From: Cenococcum geophilum 1.58
Taxonomy: Eukaryota > Ascomycota > Dothideomycetes > Gloniales > Gloniaceae
DNA length: 64,000 nt
Direction of reading: 5' to 3'
NCBI GenBank assembly: GCA_001692895.1
Contig: KV748249.1
Span: 558,001-622,000, forward strand
In this document: in pieces, positions 46,100 through 55,515 of the stretch
How positions within the stretch are numbered: position 1 is the stretch's first letter
Layout of the letters: every line of letters starts with the position of its first letter
Made by a program: the position numbers and the translations under genes
Notes under the pieces: model-generated
The model's database searches: none
Told to the model about the DNA's origin: nothing
Seen by the model: the letters and a program-made list of their open reading frames with translations, nothing else

Positions 46100-47100
46100 A
46101 AGATATAAATAAATTAGGTATTAAGCTTAACAACCTTAAGAATATGCTTATCTAGGGAGATAATTGGGTGCCCGTTATACGCAAGTGGGGTCACCCTTAG
46201 TTACTCTTTTAACAGCCAGAAAGGAGCGTTACTTAGAGCTACCTAACTAAGTTAGAGTTACGTTAACTATACTATCATTTTAGCCACCTATCTATTTACC
46301 AATTACTTAGGGTCCTTTAGTAAGTAGGTTATAAAGTCAAGGTTAAGGTAATTAAACATCTTATAAAATACTACTACCACTACTAAATAAACCAGAAGTC
46401 CCCTAGCCGATTTAAGTTTACTCTTAAAAATAACTACGACTTTAACTTTTATATTATTATAAATGTTATATATCTTAGCGGCAAGCCAGTACTCTAAGTT
46501 GTTAACTTCTCAACCTCCTTCTAAGCCGCACGCTTTTTAAAAGATGTATTAGCTAGGAATATATAGGATACTCTTTAATTATACTTAATTAATGTTTACC
46601 TAGGACCCCCTAATTAAATTATTCACGACGTAAAAAAGAACTTTTTATCTATAGAGTTTCAACAATAGGTAAAGGCAATAACAATTAAGGTTAAGGAAGT
46701 CCCTATTAAGGCATATAATAGTATTAGAAAAGTAAAACAATATTATACACTATTACGCCGCGTATATAAGATTATTTCTTCAGAACTAGAGGGTGCTAGC
46801 GAAGAGCTTATCCTACAGATAGCTGTTAAGGCTATTAACGATACCGCTAGCCTAGATAGGCTCGTACCTACATTACTAGTCTTTAGCGCCTACCCTTAAA
46901 TAACTAACAATTCTCTACTATCTCCCTTTATTGTATAACGAGCTAAGGCTATTTATAAGGTAATAAAGGAGGTATAACGTCTTTATACTACGCGCTAGGT
47001 TAACAACGTACTAGGAATAAGAAATGGCCTAAATACCTTAACTACACTTAATCTGCCACTCTAATCGGAGGTACGCGTATAGTGTAAAAGGGGAGGATGG
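46100..47100 (+). pseudogene. Copia-1c integrase
   Basis: Readable stretches include HLSIYQLL-VL (about 46285-46320), SGKPVL-VVNFSTSF-AA (about 46480-46530), and the core landmark YLGPPN-IIHDVKKNFLSIEF (about 46597-46660). They are followed by LILQIAVKAINDTASLDRLV near 46808-46870. These are standard Copia integrase features. Fossil. Confidence 0.88.
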
Positions 47101-47479
47101 TCAGGCCTACATAAACTTATACTCTTTAGATGCCCTATAAACCTACTTAATTCCACTCAACTATTATTAAGCCCTACTACAGGGATAACAGCTCCGAGCC
47201 TTTATAGGATGCCCCAGAGGATACCCTAAAGGAGAATTACGATTAACGTGCTCTAAAGGGCGAAGGCGATTCTAATATAATTATAGTAGACGTACCGCAA
47301 CTATAACGCGGTAGAGGTCGCCTAAAGGGATCATAAAATCGCTAACATCTTATTAATTTTAAAGAGCAATTTATTACCGCTATTAAGAATAGAAATAAAC
47401 TATTAATGGCCTTTATAACAGCTAAAGAGAAGGCTAACTTTAAACTCGCAAAATAGCTCTAAAAGAAAGGCCACATTAT

Positions 47480-48960
47480 AACTTTAGGAGCTCCTTTCTA
47501 AGTATCTAATAAGTAGGAGATCGACAGTCTTATTATAAGAGGAGTCTTTAAATTTAAGAAATACAACCCTACTAAGTTTAATGGAGTCCGTATATTTAAG
47601 TTAAGAATAGTTAATAAGATTAAAGGTAAAGCTACTAATACCCCATTTAAGAAGTTAAGGCTAGTTATTTAAGGTTATAACAATAACGGCAAGAAAGTAA
47701 TCCTTACGTAATCCCCTATAATTTAACGAGCTAGTTAATAAGTCATTATTACGCTAGCTCCCTCCTTAATAAAGAATAGGATAGCGGTTTACCTATAAGA
47801 TATCACTTAGGCCTACACCCAATTAGAGACGCGCCTTTAGCACTTAATACTAGCATACCTTCTAGAGCAAATTCGCCACTAATATCCCGAGGATACAATT
47901 ATAGTCATACTTAAGCCATTATATAGAATCGCAAAGGTAGGAACTTATTAGTAGGCTACCTACGGCAAGCACCACAAGGAGAAGCTTTTAATAACTACTT
48001 TCACATTTAATCCCTGCTTCCTTATTATAACTACAGAAACTCTATTTAGAATTGTCGGCATATAAACGGATAATATAATTATCTTAGGAGACAACTAATT
48101 CTTAGCTCTTAAAGAAGATAAGCTAGTAAAGGCAAACCTTATAGCAAAGCCAAAGGAAAGACTTAACTTAGTAACACTATTACTCTTTAACGGATATATC
48201 CTCTCCCTAAATAAGGGCTCCATTACTCTACGCCAAAAGGGTTAAGGCAAGAAGATTAACGTTATTAACGTTAATTCTCTAAAGCAAGGATATATAGAGT
48301 AACGCGCTCGCGGAGCTTATATAGCTTCTATCTATTAACCTAAGGCTTCCTTTAATCTCTCTATTGCCGCTTAATACCAGAAACTAACTAAGGATGACGT
48401 TTTTACCCTAAATAAGCGTCTTTTTTAGCAAATAAACCATCTTAATAGGGGACTACTCTATATACCTATTAACCTTCCTACTACCAAGCTCTTTATATTC
48501 ATTAATAGATTATTTATAAATAATAAAGATTTTAGCTCCTAGCTAGGATATAAGATTATTATTATAAACGAATCTACTAGAGAGAATAACTTTATAATCT
48601 ACAGCAACCTTATTTATTAGAGCTTAACTAAGAGTAAGCATATTACTTAAAGCGTTCTAGCGTTAGAGATATATAGAATAGTTGGCGGAGTTAATATAGC
48701 AATTGTAATTGGAACTACCCTTAAGATAATTACAGACCGGCTTAAACTTCCCGCTATCCCTATAATTATATACACTAACTTATATTCCCTCTATAAGTGT
48801 TTAATTAAGCTTAGTACTATAAAGAAAAAGCGTCTTATAATTAATATTATAGCACTTTAGCAGTCCTATAAGCGTTAAGAACTCTTTAAAATCTAATAAA
48901 TTAATAGTTAAGATAACCTAATAGATATAATAACGAAGGTAAACCTAAACAAGGCACTAG
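47480..48960 (+). pseudogene. Copia-1c reverse transcriptase and RNase H
   Basis: RT opens near 47520-47600 (RGVFKFKKYNPTKFNGVRIF). A DNTIILGDNQFLALKEDKLV stretch lies near 48065-48130, in place of the family's DD-containing catalytic box. RNase H reads RENNFIIYSNLIY near 48572-48620, then SVLALEIYRIVGGVNIAIVI near 48650-48710 and IIIYTNLYSLYKCLIKL near 48760-48815. Fossil with comparatively long readable stretches. Confidence 0.88.
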
Positions 48961-49039
48961 AGACGTTTGTTAATATAAATACTCTATATATATAAGTTAA
49001 AGGTTAGGTTAAGAGGGAAATTTAAAGAAGTTAAGATCT

Positions 49040-49220
49040 TATAGAACTTCGACTGCCGGTTAAAGTTATCTAATTAGTTAGATCCTTGCTAAGAGCGCCA
49101 CGCCTAATTAATTTAGGTGGCGGTGTGGACTTCTACCAACCAATTAGGATTTTCTATACCCGGCATAGAAAATCGCCATTAGCTCGCTTACTACTAGCGT
49201 CTTGGCGGCCCACCCGTCTT
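49040..49220 (+). other. Shared 3' module copy in Copia-1c
   Basis: Non-coding, directly after RNase H. Block 1: AACTTCGACTGCCGGTTAAA, then GTT and TCTAATTAGTTAGATCC. Block 2: GATTTTCTATACCCGGCATAG/AAAATCGCC. Block 3: GCTTACTACTAGCGTCTTGG. It ends about 155 bp before the 3' LTR. Confidence 0.75.
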
Positions 49221-49374
49221 TACGTTATTCACTAAATTCTACTAACTACCGCATTGTCGTATATCGTCTGGTTTTATTATATATTATCTAGTTTTGTTAT
49301 ATATTATCTAGTATTATTATATACTGTCTGTTTGTATATATATATATAACAACCATAAAAAGAAGAGTTGCTAG

Positions 49375-49560
49375 TGTCGGGAATAAGGCAAGTTGCCGTC
49401 GCATAAAGCATATTGCCGTCACGTGTCGACGTGGCCCGAGCGTAGTGAGGAACCTTAAGTTCCTCACCCCTTTCCTTATTCCTATTAATAAGAATTAACC
49501 AACATCACTATAACCCTACTCGAGTAGTCGTTATTAGTGAGTCACCCTGTGTTTCCAACA
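49375..49560 (+). repeat. 3' LTR of Copia-1c (186 bp)
   Basis: Starts TGTCGGGAATAAGGC, ends GTGTTTCCAACA, and is followed by the target duplicate TTTAT. A TATATATATATA tract (about 49336-49348) lies just upstream. Confidence 0.97.
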
Positions 49561-49565
49561 TTTAT

Positions 49566-50085
49566 AAATAATAAAGATTTTAGCTTCTAGCTAGAATATA
49601 AGATTATTATCGCGAATAAGTTTACTAGAGAGAATAACTTTATAATCTATAGCAACCTTATCTATTAGAGCTTAACTAAGAGTAAGCGCATTACCTAAAG
49701 TATTTTGGTGTTAGAGATATATGGAATAGTTAGCGGAGTTAATATAGCAATTACAATTAGAACTACCCTAAAGATAATTATAGATTAACTCAAACTTCCT
49801 GTTATCCCTATAATTATATATACCGACTTATATTCCCTTTATAAGTATTTAGTTAAGCTTAGTACTATAAAGGAGAAGCGCCTTATAATTAATATTATAG
49901 CACTTCGGCAATCCTATAAGCGTTAAAAACTTTTTAAGATTTAATAAATTAATGGCTAAGATAACCTAGTAGATGTAATAACAAAGGTAAACCTAAATAA
50001 GGCACTAGAGACGTTTGTTAATATAAATACTCTATATATATAAGTTAAAGGTTAGGTTAAAAGGGAGTCCCTAGAAATTTCTTAG
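49566..50085 (+). pseudogene. Copia-1b RNase H, resumed after the nested insertion
   Basis: It is colinear with 48526-49010 of Copia-1c: RENNFIIYSNLIY near 49620-49660, and IIIYTDLYSLYKYLVKL near 49812-49865, where the D is retained. It confirms that the outer element continues across Copia-1c. Fossil. Confidence 0.88.
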
Positions 50086-50106
50086 TTATGTAAGGTCTTA
50101 AGATAT

Positions 50107-50280
50107 CTAGGAACTTCAACTGGCGGTTAAAGTTGTTTAATTAGTTAGATTCTCTTACTAAGACTTTTTAGAGTATAACATCCTATAGACCCTAACTTAA
50201 CCTAGCTAATTAGGATTTTTTATCCCTAGGATGGAAAATTACTATTGGCTTACTTACTACTAGCGCCTTAGCGGCCCTCT
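50107..50280 (+). other. Shared 3' module copy in Copia-1b
   Basis: Block 1 AACTTCAACTGGCGGTTAAA, block 2 GATTTTTTATCCCTAGGATG/GAAAATTAC and block 3 ACTACTAGCGCCTTAGCGGC occur in the same order and strand as in Copia-1c. It ends about 180 bp before the 3' LTR. Confidence 0.75.
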
Positions 50281-50458
50281 AAACAAAATATCTACCTATA
50301 ACTCCTAAGTAAGAAAGTACTACGTGCTAAGAGGCAAATTTTGGGACAGCGAGACTTATATTATAATGGCAATAGTAAGTAAAAAGGATTGATATTTGCT
50401 ACGCTAGTTAAGCGGTATATATATATGTAGATGGCAACTATAAAAGAAGAGTTGCTAG

Positions 50459-50676
50459 TATTGGGAATAAAGGCAAGTGGTTACTATATAAGGCAAATTG
50501 CCATTACGGGTAGCAAGTTGCCGTTACGTACGGCAAGTTGCCGTCATGTATCGCCGCGGCAGTAGCGTGGCGAGGAGCCTTAAGCTCCTCGCCCTCCCTA
50601 ACATATACAAGATCATTAACAATTATCATACTATCTACGAACCGTAGCTACGTGATATCCCCTTGTGTAACTAATA
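50459..50676 (+). repeat. 3' LTR of Copia-1b (218 bp)
   Basis: Starts TATTGGGAATAAAGGC. It has the three 20-bp units and the 25-nt hairpin (50569-50593), and ends GTGTAACTAATA. An open stretch of about 93 codons on this strand (50538-50819) crosses from the LTR into antisense Gypsy-1b gag and is not a gene. Confidence 0.93.
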
Positions 50677-50841
50677 CTTATAGTTATCTAACCGTTACAG
50701 GTTGCTATAAGTTAGTGTTTACTATACTAGTGTTATTACCTAACCTTAAAGTAGTTGCCGCCGTTAATGGCGTTATAGTGGCTGCTTTTAGTGGCATATT
50801 ATTCGACTTTCTATATTAATACTATAACTGGGTAGTGATTG
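50677..50841 (-). pseudogene. Gypsy-1b gag start and leader
   Basis: The minus strand reads MPLKAATIT-like from the ATG at 50795-50797. It is colinear with Gypsy-1d at 59261-59420. Cut at 50677 by Copia-1b. Fossil. Confidence 0.8.
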
Positions 50842-51267
50842 TGTAACGGAACCTTGTAGTAGGAACTACGATAGGCTCGTTAATGGGCTAGGTATATAGG
50901 AAATGCAAGTATAAAAGTTAATAACGTAATAATAACTAGTAGAGTAGTTGCCCAATAGATTAACTCCAATTATATTCTAAGAATCACTATAAGAAAGGAA
51001 CTATTTAGGTAGGGACTAAGGGTCCTTAAATAAACAACCGTACTCCTATAAAATCCTTCTTATACGTAATATACGTATGCTCTATCTACTCTATCGCGGA
51101 TTACGTAGATTATACAGATCACACAGATCACATTATGTGACCTTGGTTACCATTCCTCGTTATATAGTTCTATCGGCTCCATCTTAGACCGTGCCTAAAT
51201 TAACTAACTAGCTTTTTCCGTCTCCTCTCTAAGTAGTTATAACATCGTACTTAAAGCGTCCGTAATA
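50842..51267 (-). repeat. 5' LTR of Gypsy-1b (426 bp)
   Basis: Same length and layout as 30999-31424, with predominantly transition differences. It is followed by the target duplicate TCCGT at 51268-51272. Confidence 0.95.
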
Positions 51268-52066
51268 TCCGTAAAATAAACTATACGGCCTTTTAACGGG
51301 CCGTAAATAAACCATAAGTGCTCTGTTAGTCTTATTCCACCTATTCTATAACCTTTAGATTAAGCTTATTTATATCGATTAGGGTTTTAAGAGCTTAGTA
51401 CGGCTTTGCCTTAGTTATAGTGTCTACTAGGTTATCTTCGCCGCTAATCTATTTGACCTTTATAATCTTACGTCGTTTATAGGCCTAATGTAAGTATATT
51501 AGGTTAACTATGAGCCTCTTCTTTTATATTGTACCTAGTTTAACTAGGCAGTTATAAAGGGACTTTAAATCGATATATAAGACTAGGAGTAACTACTCCA
51601 ATTGTAGAATCTTCTGGATTGTTAATTTGATTGAGGTTGCTATATTAAAGCTATAAGCTAGTATATATAGTTTAGAAGCTAGTATACTGCAGGTTACTTA
51701 TTTGCATTTAATTAAAGATTAATATAGTATATTTGCGTCCTAATTATAGTCTATAAGTATACTTATAAAGCTAATTTGTAAAGATAGGTCTCTGTTATTG
51801 GTAAAGGAGGTATCCGTAAATACTAGTACGCTAAGGGAATTTAGGTCTAGTGGTATAAAAGTAAATCCTCTTATTATATTGTTAATTTGCTACTAAATAC
51901 GCTTATTAAGCTGCTTAATATTTTCTTTTATAGATCTATTACCTGGGCCGTAAAGGATAAATTGTAGGTAGATTTAGGTTAATAGACTGTAGTAATATAG
52001 GTGCCTCTTACACGCTGTATAACGTATTAGTCCTTTATATTTACGGTCTTATAGGTCTTTCTGCGG
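51268..52066 (-). mobile_element. Copia-2b: right piece (RNase H and 3' region), fossil
   Basis: It is colinear with Copia-2a 17318-18360: one CCGTA...CGGCC repeat, then RNase H (about 51420-51900). Relative to Copia-2a it lacks about 230 bp that include the shared 3' module. It is cut at 52066 by the Gypsy-3 LTR; the rest would lie beyond the right edge of the window. Confidence 0.9.
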
Positions 52067-52371
52067 TGTAAAGGCACGAAGAGACTTTAGGGAAGATTTA
52101 AAGGAACGATATAAATTTTATCTAAATCTAAGGGTATATAGCTCTCGCTAAGAATAAGACGTTGCGTAAAGAAGAGAAAGGAATAACGAGAAAATCATAT
52201 AATTAAATAGTTAGGGGCTTGGTGATCAATGCGTGCGTATATACGCACGCGGTCTTTAATAGACTTTAGTAAAATTTAATTAATTTAGCAGAATTTTGTT
52301 AAAGCGTCGGAATTTATCTATTAAGTGTTTTACTAAGATATTCCTACTATAACTAGGCTAGTCCCGTTATA
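52067..52371 (-). repeat. 3' LTR of Gypsy-3 (305 bp)
   Basis: On the sense strand it runs TATAACGGGACTAGCC...GTGCCTTTACA. It contains the perfect 20-bp palindrome GCGTGCGTATATACGCACGC at 52231-52250. The boundary with Copia-2b is set by loss of colinearity with Copia-2a at GTCTTTCTGCGG. Confidence 0.85.
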
Positions 52372-52474
52372 GTACCCCCCCCTTTTAGCCGAAGGTCTAA
52401 ATAATTTAATTTTAATTAAGACTTATAACTTATTATATATCGTGTTTTCGCATTAGGTAGTAGTATAGGGTTTT

Positions 52475-52645
52475 ACTAGTTCTAATTATTAAGTAGGCCA
52501 ATTAGGATTTTCTATACCCAGTATAAAAAATTGCTATTAGCTTAGTTAAGGCGGTAAGCCGAACTAATATCTTTATAGTAGGTCTTAGCAAGGTAAATCT
52601 AACCAATTAGATAACTTTAACCGGCGGTTAAAGTTTCTTAATATC
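52475..52645 (-). other. Shared 3' module copy in Gypsy-3
   Basis: On the sense strand, block 1 is AACTTTAACCGCCGGTTAAA, then GTT and TCTAATTGGTTAGATTTACC. Block 2 follows in inverted orientation (GCAATTTTTTATACTGGGTA/TAGAAAATCC). It lies about 105 bp upstream of the 3' LTR. Confidence 0.7.
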
Positions 52646-52749
52646 TTACGTATTACGTAATTATATTATAAATGTTATAATATATTTTAAGTTCTTTTTA
52701 ATTTCGAGCTTTCTGCTATTATGTTTTATATATTTATATTAGGTAGTAG

Positions 52750-53395
52750 TTATTTACCTTTATATTATGTCTATTTAGCTAAAGTAGGCCATAAAGAATA
52801 GTCTTTATAGAATTCTTTTACTAGGGAAGGCGCATTGGTTTTAATATACTTATAAGGTTCCTAGGTTTATATCTTATATCCTTTTTATTTAATAAGAAGT
52901 TTAAATTATTTAAACTATGTCTTTTATTATATATTATTAATTAAGTTAATAAAGTAAAAACTATTACCGTTGTTAACAATTATAGGAGGCGGCAGTGGTA
53001 CTTTATAAGTTATAGGTTTACCTTTTAAGGGTTATAGCAAGTTTACATAAAATATTGGATATATTTTTATTTTAGTTAGCAGTTTAAGCTTATAAGCATA
53101 TAGGCTTAGTTTCTTCTTAATTTAGTATAGGCCCGTAAACTTTTAGTCCAGTTTCTTTAAGGGTCGTTAAGTCTTTAGGTTTCGTATATTTAGGTAAACT
53201 ATATTACCTTTCTTAAAGTCCTACGCGGGAGCTTATTTTTTATTTATATGCTATTTCTATACCGTTTAAGCATACGCTAATTTACTTTATAATAGTTCCG
53301 TTAACTGCTTTATTTAATTAGTAAAGTTATATATATTAATTAGTTAAATCCTATTATAGTACTGCAATGAAGTAGACTAAATAACTACGTTATAG
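52750..53395 (-). pseudogene. Gypsy-3 integrase tail and chromodomain
   Basis: The minus strand reads FKKGNIVYLNIRNLKT near 53175-53220 and KKKLSLYAYKLKLLTKIKIY near 53060-53120. A chromodomain-like end contains FKLLIK-KGYK near 52880-52910 and a tail with APSLVKEFYKDY near 52795-52835. This is a classic chromovirus integrase C-terminus. Fossil. Confidence 0.85.
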
Positions 53396-53545
53396 TATAA
53401 AGAGGGAAAGAAGGTAGAAAGGGGGTATTGTATATAAATAGTAGGGCTGGCCGCCAAGTCACTAATAGTGGGCTAGCCAACAGTAGGAAACAGTATGAGA
53501 CAGTATGAAACAGTATGCGTTAGGTCAGTGCCGTGATAAATCCTC
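53395..53545. other. Small insertion-like block inside Gypsy-3
   Basis: This block of about 150 bp interrupts the colinear integrase reading. It is visibly less AT-rich and holds a 10-bp array (GTATGAGACA, GTATGAAACA and so on, about 53482-53522) and GGCCGCCAAGTCACTAATAG. The latter resembles block 3 of the shared 3' module read on the opposite strand. Its ends are not defined and no terminal repeats were found. It may be a fragment of another element. Confidence 0.4.
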
Positions 53546-53576
53546 TTAATTATAGGTCCTGTTGTATTAATTTTAG

Positions 53577-53747
53577 TATCTAAATAAGGTTTTGCAATAC
53601 GGTGGATACGGTTGCTTATAACCAATTGGGTTGATCACGTGAGCTAAGCGAGCTCAGGAGGTCTATCAAATTCCACCTATAGAAGTAGAAGGAAAGAATA
53701 AGACGAAATACAATTGAAACCAAAACCCCCCCACCGTAATTCTAACA
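53577..53747 (+). repeat. 5' LTR of Copia-3 (171 bp)
   Basis: Starts TATCTAAATAAGGTTTTGC and ends TTCTAACA. It contains GAGCTAAGCGAGCTC and a purine-rich AAGTAGAAGGAAAGAATAAG stretch. The internal junction reads ACACTGATTAGTGC, like the other Copia families. Confidence 0.93.
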
Positions 53748-54350
53748 CTGATTAGTGCTGCACAGATTAGCAAGGTATAACGAAGAGAGGCACTATCTAA
53801 TTCTCTAGACCTCTTATTAAAGGCTAAGAATTAAGGTATTGCTTGCTAAGCCTAAAGGCCAGTTTATAAGGTTACTCGCGCTTCTAACCTACGTCCATTA
53901 CGCCTTCAGAGCAACTAGTTTATGGGTATATCTACGCTTCTAGTCTAACTGTCGAATTAACTGCGGAACTAAAAGATGGCTACCTCCGCAATAAATACTG
54001 CCGCGATGGCTACCTCCGCGATGGCTACCTCTGCGATAAATACTGAAAAATGGGAGATTGGAATTAACGCGACCGCAACCAACATTAAGGAAGTTAAAGT
54101 ATTTGTTAATTAGCGTTTATTAATATACGAGAAGAAAGGATGGAAGGGATTTGACTTATAGGAGAGCTTTATTAACGACTTTAAGTCTTTTATAAAGGAC
54201 ATACTTAATGACCTTGGCAAGGATCGATTGAAAACGATTAGGGATTACCTCTGTGAAAATAGGGTATATATACGGAAGGAGGCAAGGAAGTTAATTGCAG
54301 ACGGTCTTTTAGGAGTTATTTATAAACCAACTCCCTTAAAATGGCCTACT

Positions 54351-54470
54351 GACGACCCTACTAACGACCCTGTCGATGACCCTACCGACGACCCTACCGA
54401 CGACCCTACCGACGACCCTACCGACGACCCTACCGACGACCCTACCGACGACTCTACCGACGACCCTACC
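54351..54470 (+). repeat. 12-bp coding minisatellite (10 units)
   Basis: Ten units of GACGACCCTACC, encoding DDPT-type repeats, with a few variants at the left end. Multiples of three keep the gag frame. Confidence 0.95.
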
Positions 54471-55118
54471 CTACCTCTACTATCGACTGCTCCTATTTAA
54501 ACTACCCCAGCCATAGACTAGCTCGCCCTATAAGGAAGCTTCGGAAGAAAGATTACTAACTTAGCTAAGCTCTATACGGACGAAGTTAAATACTCTGGCG
54601 AATAAGATAACTTTGATTTTAAGTTTAAGATCTTCTAAAACTACTGCCTTCGAGCCGGCGTCCCTAAGTAAGCGTATATTATTGCTATTCCTACTATGCT
54701 CTACGGCCTTGCTCTTAAATACTACTTTACCTACCTTAAAGACCTTAACCTTCTCGAGAATGTATGCATAGGCCTTAAATTATACTTCGAAGGCGACGAA
54801 TATAAACGCGATATCCTATTAAAATGGAATGTAATTACGCTTAAATAAGTTACTGCTTAAAAAGGACTTAATACAGGCTAAGCATTTTAGGTATTAATCG
54901 ACGAGATGTGGTAACTACAACGCGGGCTAGCAAAGGACCTTTAAAATGATACAACATTCTATAATAAGCTCCTTACTACGTGCCAAGATATATTAGCTTG
55001 CAAACCAGCCTGTTTTTGACCTGCTACTACCCTTGCCGGCCTTATTAGCGACATTAAATCCTCAATCGCGACGTACGGTAAACAAGAATAAGAGATTGAG
55101 TCATTCTATACCGACTGA

Positions 55119-55200
55119 CGATACTACCCCTCTGACCAACGATACTACCCCTCTAACTAACGATACTACCCCTCTAACTAACGATACTACCCCCCTAACC
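55119..55200 (+). repeat. 21-bp coding minisatellite (4 units)
   Basis: Four units of CGATACTACCCCTCTAACTA plus one base. A 21-bp period keeps the gag frame (7 residues). It sits just before the zinc knuckle. Confidence 0.93.
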
Positions 55201-55515
55201 GTTAACACCGCAATAAGGGCAAAAAGTGCTTTGTATGTAATAAATCTAGATATTGGTCTACAAACCACACAAAAGACGAAAGGGACCGAAGAATACGTTA
55301 ATATGTCTCCGACTTTAAGGGCAGCAACGGTGATACTGAGGATGACGTTAAATAAGGAGATTAGGGAGCCTTTAACTTCTATCTTAATATAGAACCCTAT
55401 TCTAGTTATTACGACGACCCTAAGGCAGAGGTGTTTTAGACCGAATTTGCAAGGGAACAGGAATAGAGACTATGGACTTATTTACCACTTTTCTTATTTT
55501 CTTAGTTGTTGCCAG

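Larger units (their letters stand above)
43322..49560 (+). mobile_element. Copia-1c: full-length Ty1/Copia element, innermost of a four-level nest, fossil
   Basis: Complete at 6239 bp: 186-bp LTRs and exact TTTAT target duplicates (43317-43321, 49561-49565). Sense is plus: gag from 43993, integrase about 46100-47100, RT about 47480-48260, RNase H about 48530-48960, a 3' module and the LTR. The LTRs differ at about 16 of 186 positions, all transitions. It inserted into a copy of its own family (Copia-1b) at the end of RT. By nesting it is the youngest element in this stack. Broken, RIP-like. Confidence 0.97.
38314..50676 (+). mobile_element. Copia-1b: full-length Ty1/Copia element with Copia-1c nested inside, fossil
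   Basis: Its own sequence is 38314-43321 plus 49566-50676 (about 6.1 kb). The 218-bp LTRs (38314-38531, 50459-50676) differ at about 12 positions, all transitions. Flanking 5-mers are GTTAT and CTTAT (4 of 5 match). The host sequence joins colinearly with Gypsy-1d gag, which confirms the insertion. Sense is plus: gag (from about 38937), integrase (about 40850-41900), RT (about 42330-43060), then after Copia-1c the RNase H (49566-50080) and a 3' module. Broken, RIP-like. Confidence 0.95.
30999..51267 (-). mobile_element. Gypsy-1b: full-length Ty3/Gypsy element holding nested Copia elements, fossil
   Basis: Its own sequence is 30999-38313 plus 50677-51267 (about 7.9 kb). The two 426-bp LTRs (30999-31424, 50842-51267) are flanked by exact TCCGT duplicates (30994-30998, 51268-51272). 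Sense is minus: gag, protease, RT, RNase H, integrase with chromodomain, an antisense frame and the 3' LTR. Copia-1b sits inside gag. It is broken by dozens of RIP-type changes. It is younger than Copia-2b and older than Copia-1b. Confidence 0.95.
53975..55450 (+). pseudogene. Copia-3 gag with two minisatellites and zinc knuckle
   Basis: The plus strand starts near MATSAINTEKWEIGINATAT (about 54014-54080). Next comes a DDPT repeat tract encoded by 12-bp units (54351-54470), then the gag core (LYTDEVKYSGE near 54571, LKYYFTYLKDLNLLENVCIG near 54714-54775). A 21-bp array follows (55119-55200), then a knuckle-like KKCFVCNKSRYWSTNHTKDE near 55215-55285. An acidic tail closes it. This order matches gag of fungal Copia elements. 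The 119-codon open stretch at 55033-55392 is a neighbouring-frame shadow. Fossil. Confidence 0.8.

Noticed and set aside
50538-50819. Plus-strand open stretch of 93 codons
   Set aside because: It spans the Copia-1b LTR and antisense Gypsy-1b gag, two unrelated sequences joined by an insertion.
55033-55392. Plus-strand open stretch of 119 codons with a TTPLTND repeat
   Set aside because: It runs in a neighbouring frame of Copia-3 gag. The zinc-knuckle frame is the authentic one, and the repeat comes from the 21-bp minisatellite.
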